From positions 4,477,001 through 4,541,000 of the forward strand of contig NZ_CP154630.1 in assembly GCF_039555535.1 (NCBI RefSeq): a DNA stretch of 64,000 nucleotides, given 5' to 3'. Under the pieces are notes generated by a model, which was not told the DNA's origin, searched no databases, and saw only the letters and a list, made by a program, of their open reading frames with translations. The position numbers and the translations under genes are program-made. Of this stretch, positions 8,655 to 15,850 are shown one piece after another; position 1 is the first letter of the stretch, and each line of letters begins with the position of its first letter. This DNA is from Stenotrophomonas maltophilia (GTDB lineage Bacteria; Pseudomonadota; Gammaproteobacteria; Xanthomonadales; Xanthomonadaceae).

Positions 8655-9089
8655 ATGACGCAGGACACCGAATGGACACCCGTTTCGCATGACACCTGCG
8701 ACCAGGTCGCCGGGCCGTTCTATCACGGTACCCGCGCTGACCTCGCGGTGGGCGAACTGCTGAGCGCGGGCTTCAGGTCCAACTATCGCGACAGTGTGGT
8801 GATGAACCACATCTACTTCACCACGATTGCCAAGGGCGCCGGGCTGGCTGCGGAGATGGCCCGGGGTGAAGGGCGGCCGCGCGTGTATGTGGTGGAGCCG
8901 ACCGGGCCGTTTGAGGACGACCCGAACGTGACCAACAAGAAGTTTCCCGGGAATCCGACGCGGTCGTATCGGAGTGCGCAGCCGTTGCGGATTGTGGGGG
9001 AGATTGTGGAGTGGGAGCTGTATGACGCGGAGTTCGTCCGGCAGTTGAAGGCGTTTGTTGCTTCGGGGAGTGGGGAGATCATCAATTGA
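8655..9089 (+). CDS. arr: Rifampin ADP-ribosyltransferase Arr
   Basis: A 144-aa mono-ADP-ribosyltransferase of the Arr family, which inactivates rifamycins by ADP-ribosylating the C23 hydroxyl with NAD+. Family motifs are visible: GPFYHGTRADL near 20 (NAD-binding His), MNHIYFTT, VYVVEPTGPFEDDPNVTNKKFPGNPT and RIVGEIVEW. The length is typical for the family. It stands alone with no integron or IS next to it, so it is probably a resident chromosomal copy, although it lies at the left edge of the accessory region. Substrate specificity is inferred from the family. Confidence 0.92.
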   Translation: MTQDTEWTPVSHDTCDQVAGPFYHGTRADLAVGELLSAGFRSNYRDSVVMNHIYFTTIAKGAGLAAEMARGEGRPRVYVVEPTGPFEDDPNVTNKKFPGNPTRSYRSAQPLRIVGEIVEWELYDAEFVRQLKAFVASGSGEIIN

Positions 9090-9149
9090 GGGAAGGAGAG
9101 ACACGTGCTTTGGCCGACGGAGGATCAACGCAGCAGGTCGTCGAACGAT

Positions 9150-9164
9150 GTCCGCTTTCGGCCA
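9150..9164 (+). repeat. 15-bp direct repeat GTCCGCTTTCGGCCA, copy 1
   Basis: The same 15 nt recur at 11639-11653, where they form one side of a full hairpin. The two copies bracket the ImmA/XRE/YjzC-like/nuclease-like module. Confidence 0.7.
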
Positions 9165-9211
9165 AAAGGAGACGTCTCATCTACAGCAGCTTGACCGCGA
9201 ATCCCACTGAA

Positions 9212-10111
9212 TCATGCCTTGTCTGAGCAGCGCGGCTTCCAAGCAGAGGTCCCTCGTGGCAGAACCAAGAGTGAGATGGCGAAGTCATAGTGGTCGGCAG
9301 TGACCTTCATTTCACGAAGACTTGTTCCACTTGCCACATATGGAAACCAGAGCTTAGCGTCCGTTTCAACGCCCGTCGTGTTCTTCGGCACGTCACTAGA
9401 CGCAAGTACAGCGTCTGGGACTGCGATGACCTTGCGCCGCGACGGGAAGAACGCCCCGCTACGAAACGCGGACTGGCTTGCTTTGGACTTCAGGACGTAC
9501 CCATCGCGGTGAATAACTACCACAGCGTTGTGGTCTGTGTAACCAATCCAGCGAAGTAGTGCTGCAGTCAAAGATACGCCGTATCTATCGGCACAACCGC
9601 TTATGGCATCAAGACTAGCCTCAGTGCCCATCTGCGCACGAAAGTCGTCTAGCGGCATCAACAATGTCGACGCGAAGTAGTCCGCCTCGGCTTCAATATC
9701 CCGTTCATCCAAGTCGAGATCGACCATATCTTCATCGGTGCACTGAAAGCACTCGCGTTCATGGCGGTGTAATAAATAGTGCCCTAGTTCGTGAGCCTGG
9801 GTGAACTTGATCCTGCCGAGTGACCTTAGGGCACTGTTGTACAGAAGAAGCCAGCGTTTGCGCCCGTCATCCGGGAACAGAGCGCCGTCGAAGTTGTTGA
9901 TCGCCTCCCCACGCACTTCGGTGATGGGGTCATCCCACTTGAAGATGTTCGCGGCCTCCAACGCCAGGCTCTGCACGTCTATAGGAAATCTAGGCGTGCC
10001 GTGGGCTTGCGAGATGGCATTTAGCAGATTCGTAAGCCTGTAAGCGGCCTTCGGCGGGGTCAGCGCAGCGGACCTATCCCTTTCTGAAGCTGTCGACGAT
10101 CTTCCTGACAC
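9212..10111 (-). CDS. ImmA/IrrE-family zinc metallo-endopeptidase
   Basis: About 299 aa. The zinc motif HELGHYLLHRHE lies in the first half, with downstream acidic residues (DLDERDIEAEADYFASTLLMP) giving the third ligand, as in ImmA and IrrE. These enzymes usually cleave a partner XRE repressor to switch on a mobile element or stress response. GTG 10111 is preferred because GGAGG lies nine nt upstream; it overlaps the 3' end of the XRE gene by 38 nt, so the two are coupled. Frame-compatible starts further upstream would lie entirely inside the XRE gene. GC content is lower than in the flanking core genes. Confidence 0.85.
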   Translation of the reverse strand: MSGRSSTASERDRSAALTPPKAAYRLTNLLNAISQAHGTPRFPIDVQSLALEAANIFKWDDPITEVRGEAINNFDGALFPDDGRKRWLLLYNSALRSLGRIKFTQAHELGHYLLHRHERECFQCTDEDMVDLDLDERDIEAEADYFASTLLMPLDDFRAQMGTEASLDAISGCADRYGVSLTAALLRWIGYTDHNAVVVIHRDGYVLKSKASQSAFRSGAFFPSRRKVIAVPDAVLASSDVPKNTTGVETDAKLWFPYVASGTSLREMKVTADHYDFAISLLVLPRGTSAWKPRCSDKA

Positions 10112-10397
10112 GTTCCCTGTCCTCCGGCTCAAGGTTGCTGTAATTGCGGAAGAAGGCTTCATCCAAGTGCCTCTCCTCCGGGCTCCCGGTTTCTTCGTGA
10201 AGCAGGAAGTCGACCGTAACGCCAAAGACGCCAGCGATCGCACCAAGCTTCTCAGCTGAGGGACTGGGAGCTTCCTTGCGATTCTCTATCTCCCACAAAT
10301 AGCTCTTACTGATGCCAGTCGCATCCGCCAAGGCGTCGAGTGTGAGGCCGGACTTTTTCCGAAGATCTTTGACCTTGGTCTGAAGGGCTTTGTTCAT
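10074..10397 (-). CDS. XRE-family helix-turn-helix regulator
   Basis: A 107-aa protein with an N-terminal HTH_3 domain (about 6-65): LRKKSGLTLDALADATGISKSYLWEIENRKEAPS. A C-terminal tail (HLDEAFFRNYSNLEPEDRERVRKIVDSFRKG) may be the ImmA target or a dimerisation region. The start is ATG 10397. A perfect palindrome overlapping the presumed -10 box lies 17 nt upstream and suggests autorepression. It forms an operon with the overlapping ImmA peptidase, an arrangement known from ICEBs1 and phage regulation. Confidence 0.88.
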   Translation of the reverse strand: MNKALQTKVKDLRKKSGLTLDALADATGISKSYLWEIENRKEAPSPSAEKLGAIAGVFGVTVDFLLHEETGSPEERHLDEAFFRNYSNLEPEDRERVRKIVDSFRKG

Positions 10398-10413
10398 ATT
10401 TGTGCATAAGGTC

Positions 10414-10434
10414 AGTGCAATCGCAAGTTGCACT
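10414..10434 (-). promoter_or_regulatory. Operator palindrome of the XRE/ImmA operon
   Basis: AGTGCAA-N7-TTGCACT is a perfect 7-bp inverted repeat with a 7-nt centre. On the minus strand it overlaps a TATAGT -10-like box (10433-10438). The position between promoter and start fits autorepression by the XRE protein. Because the region is divergent, it may also control the small gene on the plus strand. Confidence 0.7.
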
Positions 10435-10542
10435 ATACCGAACAAGATGTTTGACAGTAACGAATATGCACGGCACACTCCGCCGTGTTCGGTCCACCGA
10501 ACATCCACTCATGCAATACCGATAGCGCCCAAGGAGGCCAGT

Positions 10543-10725
10543 ATGAGCAAGCCCAGTGGACTCAAGCCGGGTCAGCCCGCCCCGACGTCGGGTCAGTACC
10601 AGATCATCGGCCCACGCGGGGGGCAAGGCCCCGAGCGCACCGTAGTGCGCCGGGAACCCCTGCCACCGACGCCGACCCGCGGATCAACCTACCGACTGGT
10701 CGATCCCACCAAGACAAAGCGCTGA
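10543..10725 (+). CDS. Small YjzC-like protein
   Basis: A 60-aa protein with an excellent ribosome site (AAGGAGG, six nt before ATG). The pattern GLKPGQPAPTSGQY near the N-terminus followed by GPRGGQGPERTVVRREPLPPTP resembles small YjzC-type proteins (RPGxxAPxxGxY core), whose role is unknown. It is Pro/Gly/Arg-rich and has no membrane segment. It is divergent from the XRE/ImmA operon and sits upstream of the nuclease-like gene. Confidence 0.65.
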   Translation: MSKPSGLKPGQPAPTSGQYQIIGPRGGQGPERTVVRREPLPPTPTRGSTYRLVDPTKTKR

Positions 10726-10855
10726 GCTAGGTAGGAGGGGCGGTGCCTGGATGCGGCCGCCCCCTCTCCGGGCTGATCAAGCCATCAAATCCCGCGAGCG
10801 CCCCGTGCGGACAGTCGAACCGAGCGCGCAAATCATGTCATCAGGAGAGAAGCAA

Positions 10856-11575
10856 TTGAGTACCAGCCTTCAAGCGGCTGCACGTCCAGGCATCGCCTAC
10901 GAGAACCAGCTCCTAGGTGCCTTCATCTACGCATTGGGTTACGAGAGCGGTAGAACTGGAAAACCCTTGCCTGTGAATCTGTTCCAGCAGACCCCTCTCG
11001 ACGGCACGTTCGGCGATCTCATCGCGGGGGGGGACTGGTGTGTGGCGTTGGAGTTCAAGCGCAGCTGGCCGGCCGCACGCTCAGAACGCGGCAAGTGGCC
11101 ACCGGCCAACCTTCAGCGCTATCTGGAGGATAAGCAGATGCAGGATATCGCCAAGAAGGCCCATTTCTTGTGCTTCGGCGCGAAGGATCAAGATGAAATA
11201 ACGATTGGTGCAATGCGCTACTCCGCATTCTTGCGAGACCCCGAAGCGAGCAAAGGTCAGGCCACCAGAGGAACGGCGATGGTGGATCTACTGGTCAACT
11301 GCACTGGGCTTGATAGACAAACGTCTCCGCTTGGCGTGGCACCAAGGGTCCTCGAATCCTATCTGAGGCGGCTCAGCGTAATGAGGAAGCTGATGGGAAG
11401 CGGAGAACCGCCAGCGCAGTGGCTAGCCGTCGCCAGTACGGCGCAAGGCTACAGAATCCGTTCGGCTGATTCATTGGAGCAGCTCCTTGATATGCCAAAA
11501 ACCCGCTCAAGGGAGAGATCCGCTGAGTTGGACAGAACGCCCGAGCACAAGAAGAGCTTCGACCGGGAACGGTAG
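10856..11575 (+). CDS. Unrecognised protein with a possible PD-(D/E)XK nuclease motif
   Basis: About 239 aa; I do not recognise the family. Residues around 55-75 read DGTFGDLIAGGDWCVALEFKRSW, that is Asp, a glycine-rich turn, then Glu-Phe-Lys on a hydrophobic strand. This is the order of a PD-(D/E)XK core (D...ExK), which is suggestive only. The C-terminus is highly charged (RSRERSAELDRTPEHKK). TTG 10856 is preferred because AGGAG lies eight nt upstream; ATG 10835 in the same frame is the alternative. It follows the YjzC-like gene by about 130 nt and is convergent with the P-loop ATPase gene. Confidence 0.6.
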   Translation: MSTSLQAAARPGIAYENQLLGAFIYALGYESGRTGKPLPVNLFQQTPLDGTFGDLIAGGDWCVALEFKRSWPAARSERGKWPPANLQRYLEDKQMQDIAKKAHFLCFGAKDQDEITIGAMRYSAFLRDPEASKGQATRGTAMVDLLVNCTGLDRQTSPLGVAPRVLESYLRRLSVMRKLMGSGEPPAQWLAVASTAQGYRIRSADSLEQLLDMPKTRSRERSAELDRTPEHKKSFDRER

Positions 11576-11638
11576 GTCTCCCAATACATTGCCTTGCGCC
11601 CCTGCGAGGACAGTTGATACGCGCTACTCGCAATCGAC

Positions 11639-11662
11639 GTCCGCTTTCGGCCAGAAGCGGAC
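11639..11662 (+). repeat. Hairpin repeat containing copy 2 of the 15-bp direct repeat
   Basis: GTCCGCTT and AAGCGGAC form an 8-bp stem around TCGGCCAG. The first 15 nt are identical to 9150-9164; there the right arm is lost. It lies just after the nuclease-like gene. Confidence 0.7.
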
Positions 11663-11685
11663 AGTGAGCGTGAAGACGACCGTCA

Positions 11686-11717
11686 GCCAGTAGGCGGGCT
11701 GAAGCCCACCTACTGGC
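11686..11717 (-). terminator. Terminator-like hairpin between convergent genes
   Basis: GCCAGTAGG(C)GGGCT and AGCCC(A)CCTACTGGC pair over 14 bp with one mismatch and a 2-nt loop. It lies 20 nt after the ATPase stop. No T-tract follows, so it may instead be the variable stem of an attC-like site (see the findings). Confidence 0.5.
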
Positions 11718-11737
11718 CGTCTGCGTCGATCGATCTG

Positions 11738-13048
11738 TTATCCCTCACTGGCGTCAATCGGAGATGGAAGCTCGTCCTTCACCAACCCGAGATCGCAGTT
11801 CCGCAGGAAGAAAAAGAAGGTGGAATCGATCGCGTACAACTGACGTTTGCCGATGTCGTAGTCGATCAAGGGCGGATTGATGCCTTTTTTGTGCTGCAGA
11901 GTCGAGAGGTTGTGGAGCAGGTTGCTCATGTCTGATGCGCGCACATCATCTTTACGGTGATGATGCTGCTTCATTTTGTCCGTGATATCGGAGCGGCTGA
12001 TGCCATGCTCCAGACCGGCGTACCCCATCTCTAGGATGGCGCAGACGAGGTAGTACGGCAGGTGAAGGGGCGTTTTCTCCTTCTCCTTTGAATGCGTGAC
12101 GTTGCCCGACGAAATAAGTTCGAGAGCCTGCTGGTGTGTGGCGCCGTACTGATCCGCCTTTTCTTGTACCGCCTTTTGAGCAAACGCAACATCAGCGATC
12201 TTTTGAGCCAAGAACTTCCGCTCCGATACACCGGCCGCCATACACGTGTGCTTCAGCAGTTCTTGGAAGACTCCAACGCTTCCAAAAGAGTTCTCAATGC
12301 AACGCTGAATCACTTCAGGAGCGAAGTCGATGTTCAGGCACTTTGCTCCTTCTGCAGCAACCTTGCGAAACTCGCCCTCGGTCCAAGGCTCCACTGCGAG
12401 ATCAACGACCCGGTCGGTGAGATCAGGACAATAGATTCGGAGCTTGTCCTTCTGCCGCCATACCCCCAGAACCACAAAGATGATGCCCATCTCCTGAAAC
12501 GAGCGCAGATCAAAAGATAGTTGACGCTGCTTCTCTTCTGCAAGGTAATGGAAGTTCTCTAAGACGATCTTCTTCTTGAAGTTCACCGCCTTCAATAGCT
12601 CTGCGATGTCTTGCGCCACGGCTAGATTGAAAGGAATTGTCTTGGAGGTCTTTTGGCTCCTATCGCCAGCCTTAAGCCCACCTGATGCGTTTGCCTCTCC
12701 CTCACCAAAGAACCAAATCGTCGCCTTCGCCTTGATCCCCAAAGTTGCCGAAGTCTCTGAGGTCTTCTCCTCCACCGTCCCTGTCTCGATCTCTACGCCA
12801 CTTTGGCGGAGGATGCTCGAATAAATGTCTTCGACGTTCGTGTTCGGTGATAGGCGAACAACAACGTTCTGGTCGTAAGGCAGATACCGGGAAACCAATG
12901 CTGTTTTGCCCTGCTTCGAGGCACCGTACACGACCACATGCTTGTCCTCCTTGAGCACGGCGGTGAAGAGCCCGTCAATGTTGTCGCGGACGATATACGA
13001 CAACACGGGGTCGGCGCTGACGCCGAAGACTTGGGTGAGATTTATCAA
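11738..13048 (-). CDS. Orphan P-loop ATPase
   Basis: About 436 aa. The Walker A motif is VVVYGASKQGKTAL (near 40-52) and the Walker B-like strand is KKIVLENFHYL. A sensor-like strand, IIFVVLGVWRQKDKL, follows, then DLTDRVVDLAVEPWTEGEF. The C-terminal part looks like a winged helix (GISRSDITDKMKQHHH...LLHNLSTLQHKKG). It resembles AAA+/STAND-type ATPases of no assigned function seen scattered in accessory regions. TTG 13048 has AGAGGA seven nt upstream; TTG 13072 is an alternative. A small two-TM gene precedes it, separated by an attC-like site. Its stop codon lies inside GGATAAC. Confidence 0.8.
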   Translation of the reverse strand: MINLTQVFGVSADPVLSYIVRDNIDGLFTAVLKEDKHVVVYGASKQGKTALVSRYLPYDQNVVVRLSPNTNVEDIYSSILRQSGVEIETGTVEEKTSETSATLGIKAKATIWFFGEGEANASGGLKAGDRSQKTSKTIPFNLAVAQDIAELLKAVNFKKKIVLENFHYLAEEKQRQLSFDLRSFQEMGIIFVVLGVWRQKDKLRIYCPDLTDRVVDLAVEPWTEGEFRKVAAEGAKCLNIDFAPEVIQRCIENSFGSVGVFQELLKHTCMAAGVSERKFLAQKIADVAFAQKAVQEKADQYGATHQQALELISSGNVTHSKEKEKTPLHLPYYLVCAILEMGYAGLEHGISRSDITDKMKQHHHRKDDVRASDMSNLLHNLSTLQHKKGINPPLIDYDIGKRQLYAIDSTFFFFLRNCDLGLVKDELPSPIDASEG

Positions 13049-13084
13049 TCTGCGATCCTCTGCAACATGCAATTGGATTGTGGA

Positions 13085-13141
13085 GGATAACGCCGCGGTT
13101 GAGCTGCGGCGTAGCCGTCCGCCTCGAACGAGATGTTAGGC
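13085..13141 (-). other. attC-like recombination site (57 bp)
   Basis: On the minus strand the sequence begins GCCTAAC (matches the RYYYAAC R'' consensus) and ends GTTATCC (R'-like, GTTRRRY with deviations). In between, TTCGAGGCGG and CCGCAGCTCAA pair as L''/L' with unpaired bases as in attC hairpins, and a short GCGG...CCGC tip remains. The upstream gene's TAA stop is inside the R'' box, as in integron cassettes. The R'-side sequence GTTATCC is exactly complementary to GGATAAC at the stop of the next gene, as expected for the two ends of one cassette. No intI is present in the window. Confidence 0.6.
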
Positions 13142-13417
13142 CCAGGCACTTTGCACCAACAGCGCTAGGCTTTGAAGAGCAGCGGCTATCGCTGCTGCGA
13201 ACGCAGCGCGCTTGCTCCACGTTGATTGGGCAAAGGCAGTACCAATGAAATCGGTGTTCTCACCAACAATGATCGCCGCTGGATAAAGTCCACTAGAATC
13301 AGGTTCGTCTTTGTGCGGAACCTGCACTGTTGCCGACCTGTACCACAAGCATGCAGCTATCAGCGCGAATAGAGCAGCACCAAGGTTAAGAAGGACGATT
13401 GCGGGGCCGACAGTCAT
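13136..13417 (-). CDS. Small two-transmembrane protein
   Basis: A 93-aa protein with a hydrophobic helix at about 4-26 (PAIVLLNLGAALFALIAACLW) and another at about 70-91 (AAFAAAIAAALQSLALLVQ). Between them is a roughly 40-residue polar loop with IIVGENTDFIGTAFAQSTWSKR. ATG 13417 has AGGAG ten nt upstream. I do not recognise a family; the topology is holin-like or that of a small membrane effector. Its TAA stop lies in the R'' box of the attC-like site, and the P-loop ATPase gene follows in the same orientation. Confidence 0.65.
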   Translation of the reverse strand: MTVGPAIVLLNLGAALFALIAACLWYRSATVQVPHKDEPDSSGLYPAAIIVGENTDFIGTAFAQSTWSKRAAFAAAIAAALQSLALLVQSAWA

Positions 13418-13540
13418 TGCCAGATTTCTCCTGAGGTCTAGCTATTTAATATACGGACACACCTATCCGGGTAGACGTTCCCGGCGGCGCAACGAGATTC
13501 CTGCGCAACTCACTGTTCTTTCGGCACCTTATCTTTGCCA

Positions 13541-13573
13541 TGTCCGGCTAACAACCGAGCGCAGAGCCGGACA
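13541..13573 (+). other. Inverted repeat TGTCCGGCT / AGCCGGACA
   Basis: Perfect 9-bp arms with a 15-nt loop, between the divergent two-TM and recombinase genes. GGCTAAC at 13546-13552 (GTTAGCC on the minus strand) is one mismatch from the complement of the two-TM cassette's R'' box, so it might be the 5' boundary of that cassette. Another perfect 9-bp hairpin (CGCCTAGCT/AGCTAGGCG) lies at 13614-13636, before the recombinase. Confidence 0.45.
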
Positions 13574-13669
13574 GAGATGCCAAGCCTTGCAACGGCGGCT
13601 TTGGGTCGCATCACGCCTAGCTTCTCGAGCTAGGCGAACGCTGGCCAATCCCTCTACCAGGAGTTGGCC

Positions 13670-14292
13670 ATGGTAATTCTTCACACACCTCAATCCTTCG
13701 AGCCCTGGAACAAAGGAAAGCTAGTCGGCCAGAAGGCCCCACTGAAGCTGAAAGACATTTGGGCTATCCGGATCAGACTACAGCTCGACCACAAGATCCG
13801 CGACCTCGCTCTGTTCAACCTAGCGATTGATTCGAAGCTACGCGCGTGCGATCTGGTTAAGCTTCGGGTATCTGACGTCTCGCATGGCGGCCAGATAGCA
13901 TCCCGCGCAATCGTGATGCAACAAAAGACGGGGCGACCTGTTCAGTTCGAGATGACCCAATCGACTCGCGAGGCCGTCCACGCTTGGATCGCTTATGCCG
14001 ACCTCAATGCTCGGATTTCCTATTCCGCAGCCGCGTGGCGGAATCGCCCCACCTGTCGACGAGGTAGTACGCCCGGATCGTCCATCGCTGGGTGGAAGAT
14101 GCCGGCCTCGAGTCGGGATCCTACGGCACCCACACGATGCGCAGGACCAAAGCTTCGTTGATCTACCGACGAACGCGAAACCTTCGGGCCGTTCAGCTCT
14201 TGCTTGGGCACACGAAGCTAGAGAGCACCGTTCGCTATCTGGGCATAGACGTCGAGGACGCCTTGGAGATCGCCGAGCGGACTGATGTCTGA
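13670..14292 (+). pseudogene. Tyrosine recombinase, frameshifted
   Basis: ATG 13670 follows AGGAG. The first frame encodes an N-terminal part with IRDLALFNLAIDSKLRACDLVKLRVSDV (catalytic Arg region) up to about 14010. The rest continues in the +1 frame through DFLFRSRVAE and RIVHRWVEDAGL to THTMRRTK (HxxR) and LLGHTKLESTVRYLGID (His and nucleophile Tyr), ending at 14292. One base has been lost near 14015, and a TAG interrupts the second frame near 14065. The intact protein would be about 206 aa, a size known for a compact recombinase family found on mobile DNA. It is not an IntI. Confidence 0.85.
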
Positions 14293-14413
14293 GCCCGGAA
14301 AGCTGGTCCTCGTCCTGCAGAAGGTCGAGGATCAGCCAAGAGCGGACTCTCGCAGTGCCTCGAACAGGCCCAACCACGAATTTGCTTGGCCTAGAACGAA
14401 GTATCGAGTCGCC

Positions 14414-14779
14414 CTACTTGAACATCTCCAACAGATCCTTGTCTTCATGCCTCTGCTCCCACGTAGAGAGAAAGCAGAAACTCACACCGCTGCGCATGGC
14501 AACCTTCTGGAACCCAGCGAGTTCTTCCTTCGTAATCGGATATTCAATCGGATCAAAGTGCAGAAGCGCCCATGGCTTTTGAAGTGAAAACCCGGGCGTG
14601 AGTTCCGAGAAGAGTTCCTTCAACATAGGCCGGAAGACGGAGAAGTCCTTGATCGCCCCTGCGCGATTTCCAAGGGCATGACACTGGCGACGGATGGTCC
14701 TGTCTCCACCGACCAACCGCGCAGTAAAATGGTGCTGGTGCACTTTGACGTAGATCAGCTGGCGGCGAAAAATCCTCAT
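14414..14779 (-). CDS. Hypothetical protein, 121 aa
   Basis: ATG 14779 follows a GAGAG ribosome site. The protein starts with a basic strand-forming stretch (MRIFRRQLIYVKVHQHHFTARL). It then has an alpha-helical middle (KDFSVFRPMLKELFSEL) and a C-terminal part with KPWALLHFDPIEYPITKEELAGFQKVAMRSGVSFCFLS. The alternation suggests a small actin/ribonuclease-H-like alpha-beta fold, but I do not recognise it. It has lower GC than its surroundings. The DUF998 gene lies 55 nt upstream in the same direction and may be co-transcribed. Confidence 0.55.
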   Translation of the reverse strand: MRIFRRQLIYVKVHQHHFTARLVGGDRTIRRQCHALGNRAGAIKDFSVFRPMLKELFSELTPGFSLQKPWALLHFDPIEYPITKEELAGFQKVAMRSGVSFCFLSTWEQRHEDKDLLEMFK

Positions 14780-14834
14780 CTTGCTCTCAACTCCGCACGC
14801 TCAATCGTCGCCCAAATGTCTGCATACCCTTCCA

Positions 14835-15437
14835 TCAATGCGCAGCCTGCGCCTTCAGCGCGCTTGAATCCCTTCGCAGCAGGTACAGCGCAACCAGGAA
14901 TGGCCACAGCGAGTTGATCGACGAGAACACGCGCTGGGTCAGCCCCCTGAGCCCCTCCGGATCCACTCCCACCACGTTCAACCAGAGATAGACGATGGCC
15001 CCGATGCTCACCACAGCGGTCACGGCGTACGCCCTTCGGTTGGCAGACCAAGCGCTCAATTCGATGTGCGACATCGCCGGTGCAATGATGTTTGCGATAC
15101 CGATGGTGTAGAAGCCGTGCATCGGATGGCCCATGGGCCAGAGCCCGTTGGTCAGCATGGAGATGCCAAAGATCATCCAGCAGATCGCGCCGACGGCAAT
15201 CCGGCGGCCGGACTCCCGCCATACCCCGATGGCAAACGCCACGAAGCCTACGCCAGAGCCGATGGCGGCGATCCTGGCGCAAATGCTTGCAGGCGTTGGC
15301 GCCTGCAGCAGCTCGCTGGCGTGCTGGGCAAGCGGGTTGTAACCCGGCGCGAACAGGGCAGCAACGCTGGTCCAGAACAGGAACCACGGAAGCGGGAACA
15401 GACCCGCGCAGAGAAGCAGTCGGCTGCGGCGTGACAC
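14835..15437 (-). CDS. DUF998-family membrane protein
   Basis: A 200-aa integral membrane protein with six predicted helices: FPLPWFLFWTSVAALFAPGYNPLAQHASEL near the N-terminus, then repeated hydrophobic segments to NSLWPFLVALYLL. The motif GYNPLAQHASEL followed by MLTNGLWPMGHPMHGFY is characteristic of DUF998, a family of unknown function distantly similar to intramembrane enzymes. The start is GTG 15437. Confidence 0.75.
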   Translation of the reverse strand: MSRRSRLLLCAGLFPLPWFLFWTSVAALFAPGYNPLAQHASELLQAPTPASICARIAAIGSGVGFVAFAIGVWRESGRRIAVGAICWMIFGISMLTNGLWPMGHPMHGFYTIGIANIIAPAMSHIELSAWSANRRAYAVTAVVSIGAIVYLWLNVVGVDPEGLRGLTQRVFSSINSLWPFLVALYLLRRDSSALKAQAAH

Positions 15438-15850
15438 GTACAGTGGTCCTGTTTGGCCTGCGCCAGTGGGTGGAATCCAATCGAACGCTGCAAAACCTTC
15501 CTGCTGCGGGCAGGACGGCCCTCAGTGACTACAGCGGTAGTCAGATTGCGCGCGGCACTCGGTAGGTTCAATAGGCAGGAAGTCATTTAAACCATCTAGC
15601 GGGTGTCGCAACGGTTCGGTTGCATGGGCGATCACGCATGCCCGATGGGCGAGTGCTGTCGCTTTTGCCGCGCTTGGCGTCTCTGGCGGAAAAATTTGAA
15701 GACTCCGTTCCAGAAGTGCCGCTGCGCCAAGCACACCAAGGCTCTCGCCCCATCCGACGCTATGCGACAATGCCAAAAGCGTCTCGGGTTTTGGCGGCAT
15801 TGACCTCTACCCGTTGGCATTCCGAACAACAGCAGGTAATCGTTACTGCG
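15438..15850. other. Intergenic region, no supported gene
   Basis: Open frames exist on both strands. The best are a Cys/Trp-rich plus-strand frame around 15623-15800 (MGDHACPMGECCRFCRAW) and a minus-strand frame over the same bases; they cannot both be real and neither has a good ribosome site. The region leads into the structured element that follows and may be part of the same transcribed unit. Confidence 0.4.

Noticed and set aside
13085..13141. Simple transcription terminator between the two-TM and ATPase genes
   Set aside because: The pairing is interrupted by unpaired bases at attC-like positions, there is no T-tract, and the end boxes fit attC better.
14285..14587. A plus-strand gene of 100 codons after the recombinase
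   Set aside because: The minus-strand frame 14414-14779 over the same bases has a start with ribosome site and better protein-like composition; the plus frame starts inside the recombinase remnant.
15603..15803. Small Cys-rich gene on the plus strand (MGDHACPMGECCRFC) and the mirror frame on the minus strand
   Set aside because: Both frames are open over the same bases, neither has a convincing ribosome site, and the region leads into a structured element; open frames in high-GC DNA are common.
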